A DNA stretch of 64,000 nt, taken from positions 62,001 to 126,000 of the forward strand of contig NZ_JANSUY010000001.1 of the NCBI RefSeq assembly GCF_024741135.1, read 5' to 3'. The notes under the pieces were generated by a model. That model was given only the letters and a program-made list of their open reading frames with translations. It was not told where the DNA came from and did not search any database. Shown in pieces: positions 17,693-28,516 of this stretch (within the stretch, counting starts at the first letter, position 1; each line of letters starts with the position of its first letter). The translations under genes and the position numbers were made by a program. This DNA comes from Aquiflexum gelatinilyticum (lineage in GTDB: Bacteria > Bacteroidota > Bacteroidia > Cytophagales > Cyclobacteriaceae).

Positions 17693-18448
17693 ATGATAAA
17701 AGAACGCTTTACCGGATTTTCCCCCTTAGTCAATCCTGAGGAAGAGGAATTTTACGCAGGTCCACAGACGAGATGGAAGGATTTCAAATTTGTCATCAAA
17801 GTCATGATGGAATTTATCAGGGGATTCAGGATGCTTCACTTTGTAGGTCCCTGCGTGACCGTATTTGGTTCGGCAAGATTCGAAGAAAACGATAAGTTCT
17901 ATAAACTCGCAGTCAAAGTGGGAGAAAGAGTCAGCAAATTGGGTTTTACTGTCATGACAGGCGGAGGTCCCGGCATCATGGAAGCCGCCAACAGGGGTGC
18001 AAAAAATGTCGGAGGCAAATCCATCGGCTGCAATATCATCCTGCCCTTTGAGCAGCGGCCAAACCCTTACCTCGACAAGTGGATGGACTTCAATTTCTTT
18101 TTTGTGAGAAAAGTGCTGCTTTCCAAATATAGCTTCGCCTTTGTGGTCATGCCGGGTGGTTTCGGGACTTTGGATGAATTTTTCGAAGCATTGACCCTGA
18201 TACAGACCAAAGTCATGCGTAGGTTTCCGGTCGTGCTGATGTGCAGTGATTTTCACCATGACCTGTATGCGTATGTCAAGCATCTCGCAGAATATGGCAC
18301 GATCAATAAAGAGGATGTAGAATTGTTTTTATTGACTGATTCAGTGGAAGAAATGGAGGAACATGTCCGCAAATATGCCATCGATGCCTATGGGCTAAAA
18401 AGAAAAGGTGTCATCAAGCCTGCTGCTATTTTGGGGGAGAAAGGGTAA
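17693..18448 (+). CDS. LOG-family / TIGR00730 Rossmann-fold protein
   Basis: The likely start is the ATG at 17693 (251 aa); a TTG 63 nt upstream only adds a hydrophobic leader. The protein carries the lysine-decarboxylase-like signatures GGGPGIMEAANRGA (~95-108) and PGGFGTLDEFFE (~155-167). Proteins with both motifs hydrolyse nucleoside 5'-monophosphates (cytokinin-activating LOG or PpnN-type activity). The motif Arg/Glu residues are all in place, so an active phosphoribohydrolase is likely. It stands alone, with 233 bp of noncoding DNA upstream. Confidence 0.85.
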   Translation: MIKERFTGFSPLVNPEEEEFYAGPQTRWKDFKFVIKVMMEFIRGFRMLHFVGPCVTVFGSARFEENDKFYKLAVKVGERVSKLGFTVMTGGGPGIMEAANRGAKNVGGKSIGCNIILPFEQRPNPYLDKWMDFNFFFVRKVLLSKYSFAFVVMPGGFGTLDEFFEALTLIQTKVMRRFPVVLMCSDFHHDLYAYVKHLAEYGTINKEDVELFLLTDSVEEMEEHVRKYAIDAYGLKRKGVIKPAAILGEKG

Positions 18449-18511
18449 TTAGGCCTCAAAAATAATTTTCCTGCCTTTGTATTGATCACTTTTGCACAAA
18501 AACAAAAACAG

Positions 18512-18838
18512 ATGAGTTGGATCATATTAATCATTGCAGGATTATTCGAGGTAGCATTTGCTTTCTGTTTGGGAAAAGCCAAAGGCACCTCAGGAAATGA
18601 AATGTATTTATGGTATGGTGGTTTTGTTATCGCGTTGGGTATCAGCATGGGACTTTTGATCAAGGCCACACAAACGTTGCCAATCGGTACAGCATATGCA
18701 GTTTGGACGGGAATTGGCGCAGTGGGGACAGTTCTCATTGGGATCTTTGTTTTCAAAGAACCCGCTACTTTTCTTCGGATATTTTTTCTGATTACTTTGA
18801 TATGATCCATTATAGGGCTGAAGGCAGTAGCTCATTGA
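18512..18838 (+). pseudogene. sugE: SugE/Gdx-type SMR transporter interrupted by an in-frame TGA
   Basis: This four-helix SMR transporter of the guanidinium-exporter (Gdx/SugE) branch starts MSWIILIIAGLFEV with the essential Glu13. It keeps LPIGTAYAVWTGIGAVG in the third helix. The reading frame stops at TGA 18803-18805 after 97 codons, in the middle of helix 4. If that codon is read through, the same frame continues for ten codons as SIIGLKAVAH and stops at 18836-18838. That is precisely the usual family C-terminus (GIIGLK...). Only the full 108-codon length matches the family. This is a nonsense mutation, a sequencing error, or a truncated but perhaps partly active protein. Confidence 0.62.
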
Positions 18839-18914
18839 TACAATCCGGAGAAATGACCGGATTTAAGCCGATCCAAAAAGGTCCGGGCCAATACCTGACA
18901 GGGCGTATTTTCTG

Positions 18915-19955
18915 TTATTTCAATTCCACCATCGCTTTGATCACGCCATTCTTTGGATCCAGAAAAGACTCAAATTTTTTGGGAAGATCCTGAAAGGAAA
19001 CCCGATGGCTGACCCATGGTCCTGTGTCCAGAATGCCTTTTTCTACCAGGCTAATGATTTCGTCAAAATCCTTCCCAAGTGAATTCCTGCTAGCCATCAG
19101 GGTGATTTCTTTCTTATGAAAAAGCGGATCAAAAAATGTAAAATCACCTTGAAAGAGACCGATGAATACGATTTTGCCACCAAAGGCCACAAAATCAAAA
19201 GTGCTTTTCATGGATTGTGGATTACCCGTAGCATCCAAGACCACTGTCGGTAAGTCACCGTCAAAGATTTTTCTGATATCCGCCATGACTTGTTCTGATT
19301 TGGCATTGATCAGTCTCTCTACATTCAGGTGGGTTTTGCAAAACTCAAGCCGTTCTTGGTTGAGGTCCATAGCTGCCACTTTTGCCTTTTTTATTTTGGC
19401 AAACTGCATGGTGGCAAGCCCGATTGGACCCGCACCGATTACCAATACTTTATCATCTTCCCTGACATCCGCCCGCTTGATGGCATGGAATCCGATGCTT
19501 AAAGTCTCGATCAGTGCCAGCTGTTCATAGCTGAGTTTGTCGGATGAATGGAGGTATCTGGCAGGCAAAACAATGAATTCCCGCATCCCACCATCTTCAT
19601 GAACGCCAAACACGGAAAGGTTTTCTCCACAGTTGGTTTTGCCTGCTCGGACGGCTTGGTCGGGATTGGCGTTGAAATAAGGTTCTACCGCACACCTGTC
19701 CCCGATTTTCAAATCAGTGACACCGGATCCAATTTCCAAAACCTCGACACCGAGTTCATGTCCCAAAATCCTTGGATAAGTGAAAAACGGCTGCCTGCCA
19801 CGGAAAGCATGAAGATCTGTACCACAGATCCCAATCCTGTGTACTTTCAAAAGCACCTCGTCGGGCTTGAGTTCAGTAACCAAGGTTGTCCGTATTTTCT
19901 CCAGATGACCCGGTTCTTTCAGTATGATGGCATTTATTTCTATTTGCTTTTTCAT
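18915..19955 (-). CDS. Zinc-type alcohol/polyol dehydrogenase (MDR family)
   Basis: The 346-residue medium-chain dehydrogenase oxidises an alcohol or sugar/polyol with NAD(P). The catalytic zinc site is intact: Cys44 in GICGTD and His66/Glu67 in GHE. A Rossmann motif follows (VIGAGPIGLATMQFA, ~169-183). The structural zinc loop is degenerate: of the four usual cysteines only Cys109 remains, the loop reading EPYFNANPDQAVRAGKTNCGENL. Overall similarity is to galactitol/threonine/gulonate-type dehydrogenases, and no more precise substrate can be given. It is the downstream-most gene of the long minus-strand series but is separated by 166 bp from the next. Confidence 0.82.
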   Translation of the reverse strand: MKKQIEINAIILKEPGHLEKIRTTLVTELKPDEVLLKVHRIGICGTDLHAFRGRQPFFTYPRILGHELGVEVLEIGSGVTDLKIGDRCAVEPYFNANPDQAVRAGKTNCGENLSVFGVHEDGGMREFIVLPARYLHSSDKLSYEQLALIETLSIGFHAIKRADVREDDKVLVIGAGPIGLATMQFAKIKKAKVAAMDLNQERLEFCKTHLNVERLINAKSEQVMADIRKIFDGDLPTVVLDATGNPQSMKSTFDFVAFGGKIVFIGLFQGDFTFFDPLFHKKEITLMASRNSLGKDFDEIISLVEKGILDTGPWVSHRVSFQDLPKKFESFLDPKNGVIKAMVELK

Positions 19956-20121
19956 GGTGGACTGCTGGGGATTTTTAGAGTTGCTAATTAGATTCCAAAA
20001 TGCTACTTATCCATTAGCGTTTAGGTTGATCTTTTGATTCAACCCGTTAGGGATTGGATATTTATAGATCATTCATTTTTCTAAAAACATCCGACTCCAA
20101 ATGAGTCGAACTTTTCCTCCT

Positions 20122-22415
<2,294 letters not shown>

Positions 22416-23243
22416 CTAGCCCAAAGCCACATCCAAAATCATCATCACAGTAAAGCCCAACATAAATCCAAGTACGGCGAGGTCAGTATATTTATCCCTT
22501 TGTGTTTCCGGAATTACCTCCTCGACTACCACATAAATCATCGCGCCGGCAGCAAAAGAAAGCGCATATGGCAGTACATTTTGCATGTGAATGACCGCTA
22601 CAGCACCTAAAACCCCGGCAATGGGTTCTACCACAGCTGACAACTGTCCATACCAAAAACTTTTTCTCCGGCTCACTCCCTGCCTCCTCAGCGGTGCCGC
22701 CACAGCCAATCCTTCAGGAAAATTCTGTATTCCGATACCGATCGCAAGTGCAACTGCAGCTGAAATACTTGCCCCTTCCATCCCATTGGCAGCAGCACCA
22801 AATAAAATGCCCACTGCCAAACCTTCCGGAATATTATGCAATGTGATGGCTAATAAAAGTAAAGTAGATCTGTGCCATTTTGTTGCAACGCCTTCGCTTT
22901 CCTCTTTATTAAAATTGATATGGAGGTGGGGCATCAGTTTATCCAGACCAAAAATAAATAAGCCTCCCAATAGGAAACCGATCGCGGCAGGTAACCATGG
23001 CATGGTGGGAAACATTTTTTCAGAATGTTTGATGCTTGGAGCCAATAGCGACCAAAAACTAGCTGCTATCATTACACCTCCCGTAAATCCGAGCATGGTA
23101 TCAAAAACGGCCCTGTTGATGCTTTTGAAGAAAAAAACAAGGGAAGCACCCAAAGCTGTCAAAAACCAAGTAAACAAAGTCGCTAGCAATGCAGCCTTAA
23201 CAGGACCGATCTCAATTGCGAAATTTTCAATGGTTTCTATCAT
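22416..23243 (-). CDS. ZIP-family metal transporter
   Basis: This 275-residue inner-membrane importer of Zn2+ or other divalent metals has eight predicted helices. The paired metal-binding helices carry HNIPEGLAVGILFG (~137-150) and QNFPEGLAVAAPL (~172-184). Both motifs belong to the GufA-like branch of the family. A short His-containing cytoplasmic loop (MPHLHINFNKEESE) precedes them. The neighbouring TonB receptor might supply the same metal through the outer membrane, but that link is only positional. Confidence 0.87.
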   Translation of the reverse strand: MIETIENFAIEIGPVKAALLATLFTWFLTALGASLVFFFKSINRAVFDTMLGFTGGVMIAASFWSLLAPSIKHSEKMFPTMPWLPAAIGFLLGGLFIFGLDKLMPHLHINFNKEESEGVATKWHRSTLLLLAITLHNIPEGLAVGILFGAAANGMEGASISAAVALAIGIGIQNFPEGLAVAAPLRRQGVSRRKSFWYGQLSAVVEPIAGVLGAVAVIHMQNVLPYALSFAAGAMIYVVVEEVIPETQRDKYTDLAVLGFMLGFTVMMILDVALG

Positions 23244-23365
23244 TGGATAAATTTTTTACAAAAATATCCAAGTTTTTCGATTTGTTAAAAAAAAGATTTA
23301 GGTAGTAAAGAATCAGAACTTCACTACAATTAAACCAAATCGTTTATCCCCATGGATGTATTGCT

Positions 23366-23785
23366 TTATCCGCCTGCTTTGATGTAAATCCAGCCTGCTT
23401 CCTGCTTCATGACGAGTTCAATGATAGCCGCAGGTACAAAACCCGCTAAAGGTAAAAATTGCTCTTTCTTCATCTCCCTTTGCTTCAGGGTATTTTCACA
23501 GACTACGAATACGACTCCTTTATCCACTAATTTTTGTAGGTCGCTTTCAAAAGGATTGCTCTCCTTGCGCAGCAAATCTATTCCCATGCCATGGGTAACC
23601 ACTTCGATTTTGGCATTGGGTGCAGCTGTGAGCACATTATTGAGCTGTCGGATAAATTTTTTGTGGACTTCCGGTTCACCATCAGTCAGTTGAAAAAGGA
23701 TTTTATGTTCAGCTGTGGAGACTACCTGAGCGGAAGCCATGCCAATAAACAATACCAAAAGGAGGAATGTGAGGGATGTACGCAT
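23366..23785 (-). CDS. Secreted DsrE/DsrF-like protein
   Basis: The 139-residue protein has a signal peptide ending MASAQ (residue ~20), so it is periplasmic. The mature part has the DsrE-like Rossmann pattern, including FQLTDGEPEVHKKFIRQLNN and FVVCENTL with the conserved Cys96. DsrE relatives carry sulfur as persulfide on that Cys. An SQR-like flavoprotein lies about 2.6 kb upstream on the same strand, with a TonB receptor gene between, suggesting a sulfur-related role. The exact function is not known. Confidence 0.75.
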   Translation of the reverse strand: MRTSLTFLLLVLFIGMASAQVVSTAEHKILFQLTDGEPEVHKKFIRQLNNVLTAAPNAKIEVVTHGMGIDLLRKESNPFESDLQKLVDKGVVFVVCENTLKQREMKKEQFLPLAGFVPAAIIELVMKQEAGWIYIKAGG

Positions 23786-23858
23786 AATTTTTTTCTGTTA
23801 AACTACTGTCTTTTTGATGGAATCTCCGTGATCTCAGTCACGGACAAGTTAATCATAA

Positions 23859-26273
23859 TCAAAAATTAGCCAATAACCCTATGATAAAATTCCTTCCCGG
23901 AGCAGCTATTCCCGAACTGTAGGACCTAAATCTGACATCCGTGATGTTTTCCAGACCAAGACTGATGGACAAATGCTTTTGGGCTTGATACAGACCTTTG
24001 ATGTTCAAAGTCGTCCAAGAAGGACTGTATGGGTTTCCGTCAGCATCGATGGCATATAATTCAGGTTTACCTCTCTCTTCAAGGGGTAGTTCTTCAAACG
24101 AAAATCCACCGGAATATTCTGAGAACAGCTGAACAGTGAGTTTTTCTTTTTTGTATTCCAATCTGCTGACCCCAAAAGTAGGAGGGGCATGCCGGCTTGG
24201 ACTTTGGCTGCCATCGTCAGTTTCTTCCGTCCCTTTTTGAATATTTAGCCTGGAGGAAAATGTCAAATGCATGGGTAATTTGATTTCCAAGGCTGCCTGT
24301 AATCCTATGATCCGTACAAATGCGGCATTTTGTAAAGCCAAAACTTTGCTCAATTCCCCATCATACAGAATGCTATCTTGACCGTTGATACTGAAGGCTC
24401 TCCTTACTAGGGCATTGTCCAAATGCGTATAATAGCCCGTCAGGTCAATCATCATCCAATCTCCAAAAACCTTACCGACATTTGCCTCCAGATTATAAGC
24501 ATATTCTGCTTTCAAATCAGGATTGGGTACCATGACAGATCCAGGTTCGGAATCAAAGACTTTTCCGATATCATCGACATTTGGCGCTCTGAATCCTGTA
24601 GATGCATTAAGATGGAAAGTCCAATCTGGAGCAGGTGTATAGACCCACCCCATGCTCGCTGTCAAGGCTCCTTCCCTGTTATCACTTTGCTCAAAAGGGA
24701 AAGGATAAAACTCAAGGTTATTGCTAAAGTCTGCTTTCAACCCAAAGTAATTATACCTCAGTCCTGCCTTAATAAGGGATTTTACAGAAAGCTTGTTTTG
24801 GTAAGAACCATAGACGGCATAGGACTGCCATGTTGCCTGTGGATACCTTGAAGGTCCGATTTCACTTTCTCCGGTACTGATATTTTCATCTACTCCTGTA
24901 GATACAACATCGTTTTGGACCAATTCCAAGCCATAAAAAAGTTTGGCGATATTGGGTAAATTTTTCAGAAAATCAAGGTTTGCTGAATAAGCCACGACCT
25001 CTTCGGTTCGGGTACGCCGGATAGGATTGTTAAAGTTTCTGTCGATTCTGCTCTCTCCGAATTTTTGATGGGCAAGATTCAAAGTCATTTGGTCAAATGC
25101 CCGGGATTTTGATGTATAGGAAACCTGAAGGTGGTTCATTATCCAAGACTGAGGGCCATATTTCCATTCTGCACTTCTAGGCTGCCCATTTGGCATGAAC
25201 CTGATCAACCGGTCATATCTGGAAAATGTAGAAGTTTCTGAAAAATGAAACCCATATTGAAAATTCCATTTTGAATTTGGAGAAAACCTGATTTTTTGCA
25301 TCAGGTTGAGTTGGCTATAACCCGATGGAACTTGGATTTTTGGGTTAGGATTTTCTACCAAACGGTCCTGACCATTTTCAGTGACCACAAAAGTTGGTCT
25401 CAAAAATTCTACCGGTCCACGGCTTCCCATCTTGAGGTCATCAAAATCATGGCTGCTGATACTGCTTACTCCTGCCCATTTCTTGCCTCCATATTTGAGG
25501 TGGACATGTCCTGTTTTTTCTTTATTGGCAGTACTTGTTCGCAAGGTTATGTTTCCTGAAATATCAGTTTTTTCTGTATTTGAAAGATTGGCCTGCAAAG
25601 TTTGGAAACTCATTACTGCGCCGATCGCATCACTGCCATAGATAATCGATCCCGGCCCAAAAAAGACCTCTGTACTTTCTGTCGCAAATGGATCCAATGA
25701 AATGACATTGTGCAGATTACCACTCCTGAAAATGGCACTGTTCATCCTCACACCATCGACTGTATACAAAAGCCTGTTGGTAGAAAATCCCCTGATCATC
25801 GGACTACCGCCTCCCTGTTGGCTTTTTTGTACAAAAACTTCCCCGGAAATGCCTAATAAGTCTGCGGCTGTCTGGGGGTTGAGTAGGTTCCTTTCTTCAG
25901 ATGTGATGGTTGTAATCCTTGAAGGGACCTCTTGGCGGGATTGGCTCCATTTGGTGGCTGAGACGACAGCTTGCTGAAGGTTGATTTCCGAAGCTTCGAT
26001 ATAAACCTTAAAGTCATCCGATTGAAGTTGGCTGTAACTTTTAGTGACCGGTATATAACCAAAAAGCCGGATTTCTATTTTTTCTTGGCCCTTGAAGGAG
26101 CTTATATCGGCCTCACCCTTTGAGTTGGTATGGATCAGGAGTTTTGATTTGGGTACTGCAATGTTTACAAACTCCAAAGGTATCTCTGAACCGGACTCCC
26201 GAATGGAAATAATCTGTCCTTTCGCAGTTCCATATTGGAATATAATCAATAGTAATAATCCTAATCTCAGCAT
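23859..26273 (-). CDS. TonB-dependent outer-membrane receptor
   Basis: The 804-residue receptor has a signal peptide ending near AKGQ (~20) and a short CarboxypepD-like domain (~20-95). Its plug domain (~115-235) includes GGGSPMIRGFSTNRLLYTVDGV and FGPGSIIYGSDAIGAV, followed by a 22-strand barrel ending in FIIGLLANF. The plug wording is typical of the haem/haemoglobin or general metal-complex receptor group. No haem-binding motif or cognate ABC transporter is nearby. The flanking ZIP transporter hints at zinc, the SQR-like and DsrE genes at something else. Ligand unresolved. Confidence 0.87.
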   Translation of the reverse strand: MLRLGLLLLIIFQYGTAKGQIISIRESGSEIPLEFVNIAVPKSKLLIHTNSKGEADISSFKGQEKIEIRLFGYIPVTKSYSQLQSDDFKVYIEASEINLQQAVVSATKWSQSRQEVPSRITTITSEERNLLNPQTAADLLGISGEVFVQKSQQGGGSPMIRGFSTNRLLYTVDGVRMNSAIFRSGNLHNVISLDPFATESTEVFFGPGSIIYGSDAIGAVMSFQTLQANLSNTEKTDISGNITLRTSTANKEKTGHVHLKYGGKKWAGVSSISSHDFDDLKMGSRGPVEFLRPTFVVTENGQDRLVENPNPKIQVPSGYSQLNLMQKIRFSPNSKWNFQYGFHFSETSTFSRYDRLIRFMPNGQPRSAEWKYGPQSWIMNHLQVSYTSKSRAFDQMTLNLAHQKFGESRIDRNFNNPIRRTRTEEVVAYSANLDFLKNLPNIAKLFYGLELVQNDVVSTGVDENISTGESEIGPSRYPQATWQSYAVYGSYQNKLSVKSLIKAGLRYNYFGLKADFSNNLEFYPFPFEQSDNREGALTASMGWVYTPAPDWTFHLNASTGFRAPNVDDIGKVFDSEPGSVMVPNPDLKAEYAYNLEANVGKVFGDWMMIDLTGYYTHLDNALVRRAFSINGQDSILYDGELSKVLALQNAAFVRIIGLQAALEIKLPMHLTFSSRLNIQKGTEETDDGSQSPSRHAPPTFGVSRLEYKKEKLTVQLFSEYSGGFSFEELPLEERGKPELYAIDADGNPYSPSWTTLNIKGLYQAQKHLSISLGLENITDVRFRSYSSGIAAPGRNFIIGLLANF

Positions 26274-26372
26274 TCTTTTAAAAATCAGCGGGGGAAGTTA
26301 GCCAACTTTTGAAAAATTAAAAGAAGAATTTATGTGAATGAAAAAGGCAGTGGAAGGCAATTTAAACAACAA

Positions 26373-26399
26373 AATGGCCCGGTGTCTCTCCGGGCCATT
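26373..26399 (-). terminator. Rho-independent terminator after the SQR-like gene
   Basis: A perfect 10-bp GC-rich inverted repeat AATGGCCCGG / CCGGGCCATT with a 7-nt loop lies just past the stop codon (gene ends at 26404). On the minus strand it is followed by TTGTTGTTT. It should separate the flavoprotein transcript from the downstream TonB receptor gene. Confidence 0.8.
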
Positions 26400-26403
26400 C
26401 CTA

Positions 26404-27666
26404 TTAGGCTCTACCTCTGAGCATCATGTCCCAATACATTCTTGGGAGTACATATTTCTTGAGCAGCCACATGCTATATTGCTCTTTGCTGGTATCCACA
26501 AAAGTGGAGATGAGCGGGTCACTGTCTCTTACGTTATCATATTTGAATTCTGCCAATACCATTTTGCTGTATCCCGTTACCAACGGACAGGAGGAATATC
26601 CCTCATATTTCATTTCACCGACCTTCTTGGTTTTCATCAAGTGAAGTAAATTTCCCACGACTACGGGAGCTTGTTTCCTAACAGCCGCACCGGTTTTTGC
26701 AGTCGGCAGTGCAGCCACATCTCCAAGTGAAAATACATTTGGAAACCTCAAATGTTGTAACGTATTAATGTCCACATCCACCCAACCTTTGCCGGGACCT
26801 TCTTTCATGGAGACGGAAGAATTTCTCACAAAATCCGGTGCCTGCTGTGGAGGAGCAATGTGAAGCATGTCATAATGGATGGTGATTTCTGTTTCTCCAC
26901 CCATTTTTTCCATGATTCTTGCATCGAGTTTTTTGGAATATTCATCAAAGTCGCCTTTAATATACTTGAAAGTAATTTCTTGTTTGGCTCCATCAATTTT
27001 GACAGGAGCATAGAATGTCTTGAGAATAATATCTCTGTCTGCGATGATTTTGGTTAGTGTTTTAGCAAAATCCTCAACCCCAAAAATAACAGTTCCCGGC
27101 GTCGCAAAGATCACCTTGGTTTTGTCTCTTACCCCGGACCTTCTGAAATATTCCTCTGCGAGGTACATGATTTTTTGTGGAGCTCCGCCACATTTGATCG
27201 GAGTAGTGGGTTGGGTGAATACCGCATTACCTCCTTTAAAATTCTGCAGCACTTCCCATGTATGGTTTGGATTGGTATAATTGCTGCAAACAACTCCCTT
27301 GTCCATCACCTCGGATAATCCTGGAAGTAGTTCCGGAGCCATGATCAGACCCGGTGCCAAGACCAAATAATCATAGGTAATCTCACCTGATCTGGCTGTC
27401 TTTACCAGATTTTTTTCGGGGATCAATTCTGTGGCTTTGTCTTTAACCCAAGTGACGCCTTTTGGGATATACCTTGCTTCTGACCTTTCGGTGTCTTCAA
27501 ATTTGTATGTTCCCGCTCCTACCAATGTCCATGCGGGTTGGTAATAATGTTTTTCGGAGGGTTCAAGAATGGCTACCTGAAGGCTTTTGTCTTTTCTTAG
27601 GAGCTGTGCAGCTACGGTTATTCCTGCAGTTCCTCCCCCTATGATCAATATCTGAAAGTGGCTCAT
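26404..27666 (-). CDS. SQR-type FAD/NAD(P) oxidoreductase lacking one redox cysteine
   Basis: Start is the ATG at 27666 (420 aa), giving MSHFQILIIGGGTAGITVAA with the FAD motif at the N-terminus; a TTG 42 nt upstream is less likely. The sequence follows the mitochondrial sulfide:quinone oxidoreductase (SQOR, type II) closely, including PIKCGGAPQKIMYL, YPNVF-like FPNVFSLGD and SSCPLVTGY near the end. In ATG numbering the first catalytic Cys is present (Cys159). The second, in GDC of the human enzyme, is Val317 (GDVAALP). Another Cys127 occurs in VVCSNY. It may oxidise sulfide poorly or use another substrate. A strong terminator follows. Confidence 0.83.
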   Translation of the reverse strand: MSHFQILIIGGGTAGITVAAQLLRKDKSLQVAILEPSEKHYYQPAWTLVGAGTYKFEDTERSEARYIPKGVTWVKDKATELIPEKNLVKTARSGEITYDYLVLAPGLIMAPELLPGLSEVMDKGVVCSNYTNPNHTWEVLQNFKGGNAVFTQPTTPIKCGGAPQKIMYLAEEYFRRSGVRDKTKVIFATPGTVIFGVEDFAKTLTKIIADRDIILKTFYAPVKIDGAKQEITFKYIKGDFDEYSKKLDARIMEKMGGETEITIHYDMLHIAPPQQAPDFVRNSSVSMKEGPGKGWVDVDINTLQHLRFPNVFSLGDVAALPTAKTGAAVRKQAPVVVGNLLHLMKTKKVGEMKYEGYSSCPLVTGYSKMVLAEFKYDNVRDSDPLISTFVDTSKEQYSMWLLKKYVLPRMYWDMMLRGRA

Positions 27667-27830
27667 GGATATTTTGGTTTTGTGTACAATAAAAATAGTG
27701 AGCTTCAAAAATGAAAACAGTGATTAAAATCACATTTAATCATTATTGGAAAAATAAGCATTGGTCAAAAATCTATGGGTCATTTAGATACCAAATGCCA
27801 GAAAGAAAATCTGATGCGGATTTATAATTA

Positions 27831-28307
27831 TTAATACAATGTTTTGTTGTCCAGCTTTGCCCATTCTTTGAAAACCTGATTGGCTTCTTCTTGGTCAATT
27901 TGGGAAAAAGGGATTTTTCTATCCTTCATCGGTAAATCGAGCTCTTCATAGATAAATTGATCATCGAAGCCTATTGCTGCAGCGTCTTGTTTGGTATTCG
28001 CATAAAATACCCTTGCAGGTCTGGCCCAATAAATCGCTCCCAAGCACATGGGACAGGGTTCACAGGAAGTGTACATATCGCAACCTTCCAACTGGAAATT
28101 ATCAAGGTTTTTGCTTGCATCTCTGATGGCGACAACCTCAGCATGTGCCGTGGGGTCATTGGTTTCCATTACCGAGTTGCTTCCTTTTCCGACTACTTTT
28201 CCATTTTTTACTATGATACAGCCAAATGGACCACCTCTTTCCTGCATCATCCCGGATCGGGACAGGTCAATGGCCATTTTCATATATTTCTTGTGGGGAT
28301 CTTCCAT
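27831..28307 (-). CDS. Nucleoside/nucleobase deaminase (CDA fold, guanine-deaminase-like)
   Basis: The 158-residue zinc hydrolase has ligands His55 (HAEVVA), Cys85 and Cys88 (PCPMC), with Glu57 as proton shuttle. The tail WARPARVFYANTKQDAAAIGFDDQFIYEEL matches the bacterial guanine deaminase group rather than tRNA adenosine deaminase TadA. Guanine to xanthine conversion is therefore the likely reaction. It is a single gene with repeat-containing noncoding DNA behind it on the upstream side. Confidence 0.83.
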   Translation of the reverse strand: MEDPHKKYMKMAIDLSRSGMMQERGGPFGCIIVKNGKVVGKGSNSVMETNDPTAHAEVVAIRDASKNLDNFQLEGCDMYTSCEPCPMCLGAIYWARPARVFYANTKQDAAAIGFDDQFIYEELDLPMKDRKIPFSQIDQEEANQVFKEWAKLDNKTLY

Positions 28308-28315
28308 TTTTAATT

Positions 28316-28350
28316 AAGTATCAAGTATCAAGTACTAAGTATCAAGTAAG
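28316..28350. repeat. Tandem repeat, 7-bp unit AAGTATC, five copies
   Basis: Units read AAGTATC, AAGTATC, AAGTACT, AAGTATC, AAGTAAG directly upstream of the deaminase start. Other 7-bp-period tracts occur at 28392-28437, 37265-37313 and 62864-62898 with different unit sequences. Confidence 0.8.
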
Positions 28351-28391
28351 TAATGTATAAGATCTGGACTTCATTTCCGACTTGGTATCTG

Positions 28392-28490
28392 TTAACCAAA
28401 TAACCCATTAACCATTAACCAAATAACCATTAACCACTACTCCAATTTTCCGATATCTTAACAATCCGGACTTGACAACTATTACAACCA
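28392..28490. repeat. TTAACCA-type repeats plus a GACAACTATTACAACCA element
   Basis: From 28392 to about 28437 the sequence is built from TTAACCAAATAACCATTAACC-like words (7-bp unit TTAACCA with variants). At 28474-28490 is a word closely related to the GACAACAATTAGAACCA elements at 50587, 62936 and 63263. The stretch is noncoding and lies between the LytTR regulator and the deaminase. Confidence 0.6.
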
Positions 28491-28516
28491 CTACAACAAT
28501 ACCAACCAATTAACCA

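Noticed and set aside
22591-23250. 219-aa plus-strand frame inside the ZIP gene
   Set aside because: Antisense to the HNIPEG/QNFPEG helices; Ala/Pro/Ser-rich shadow.
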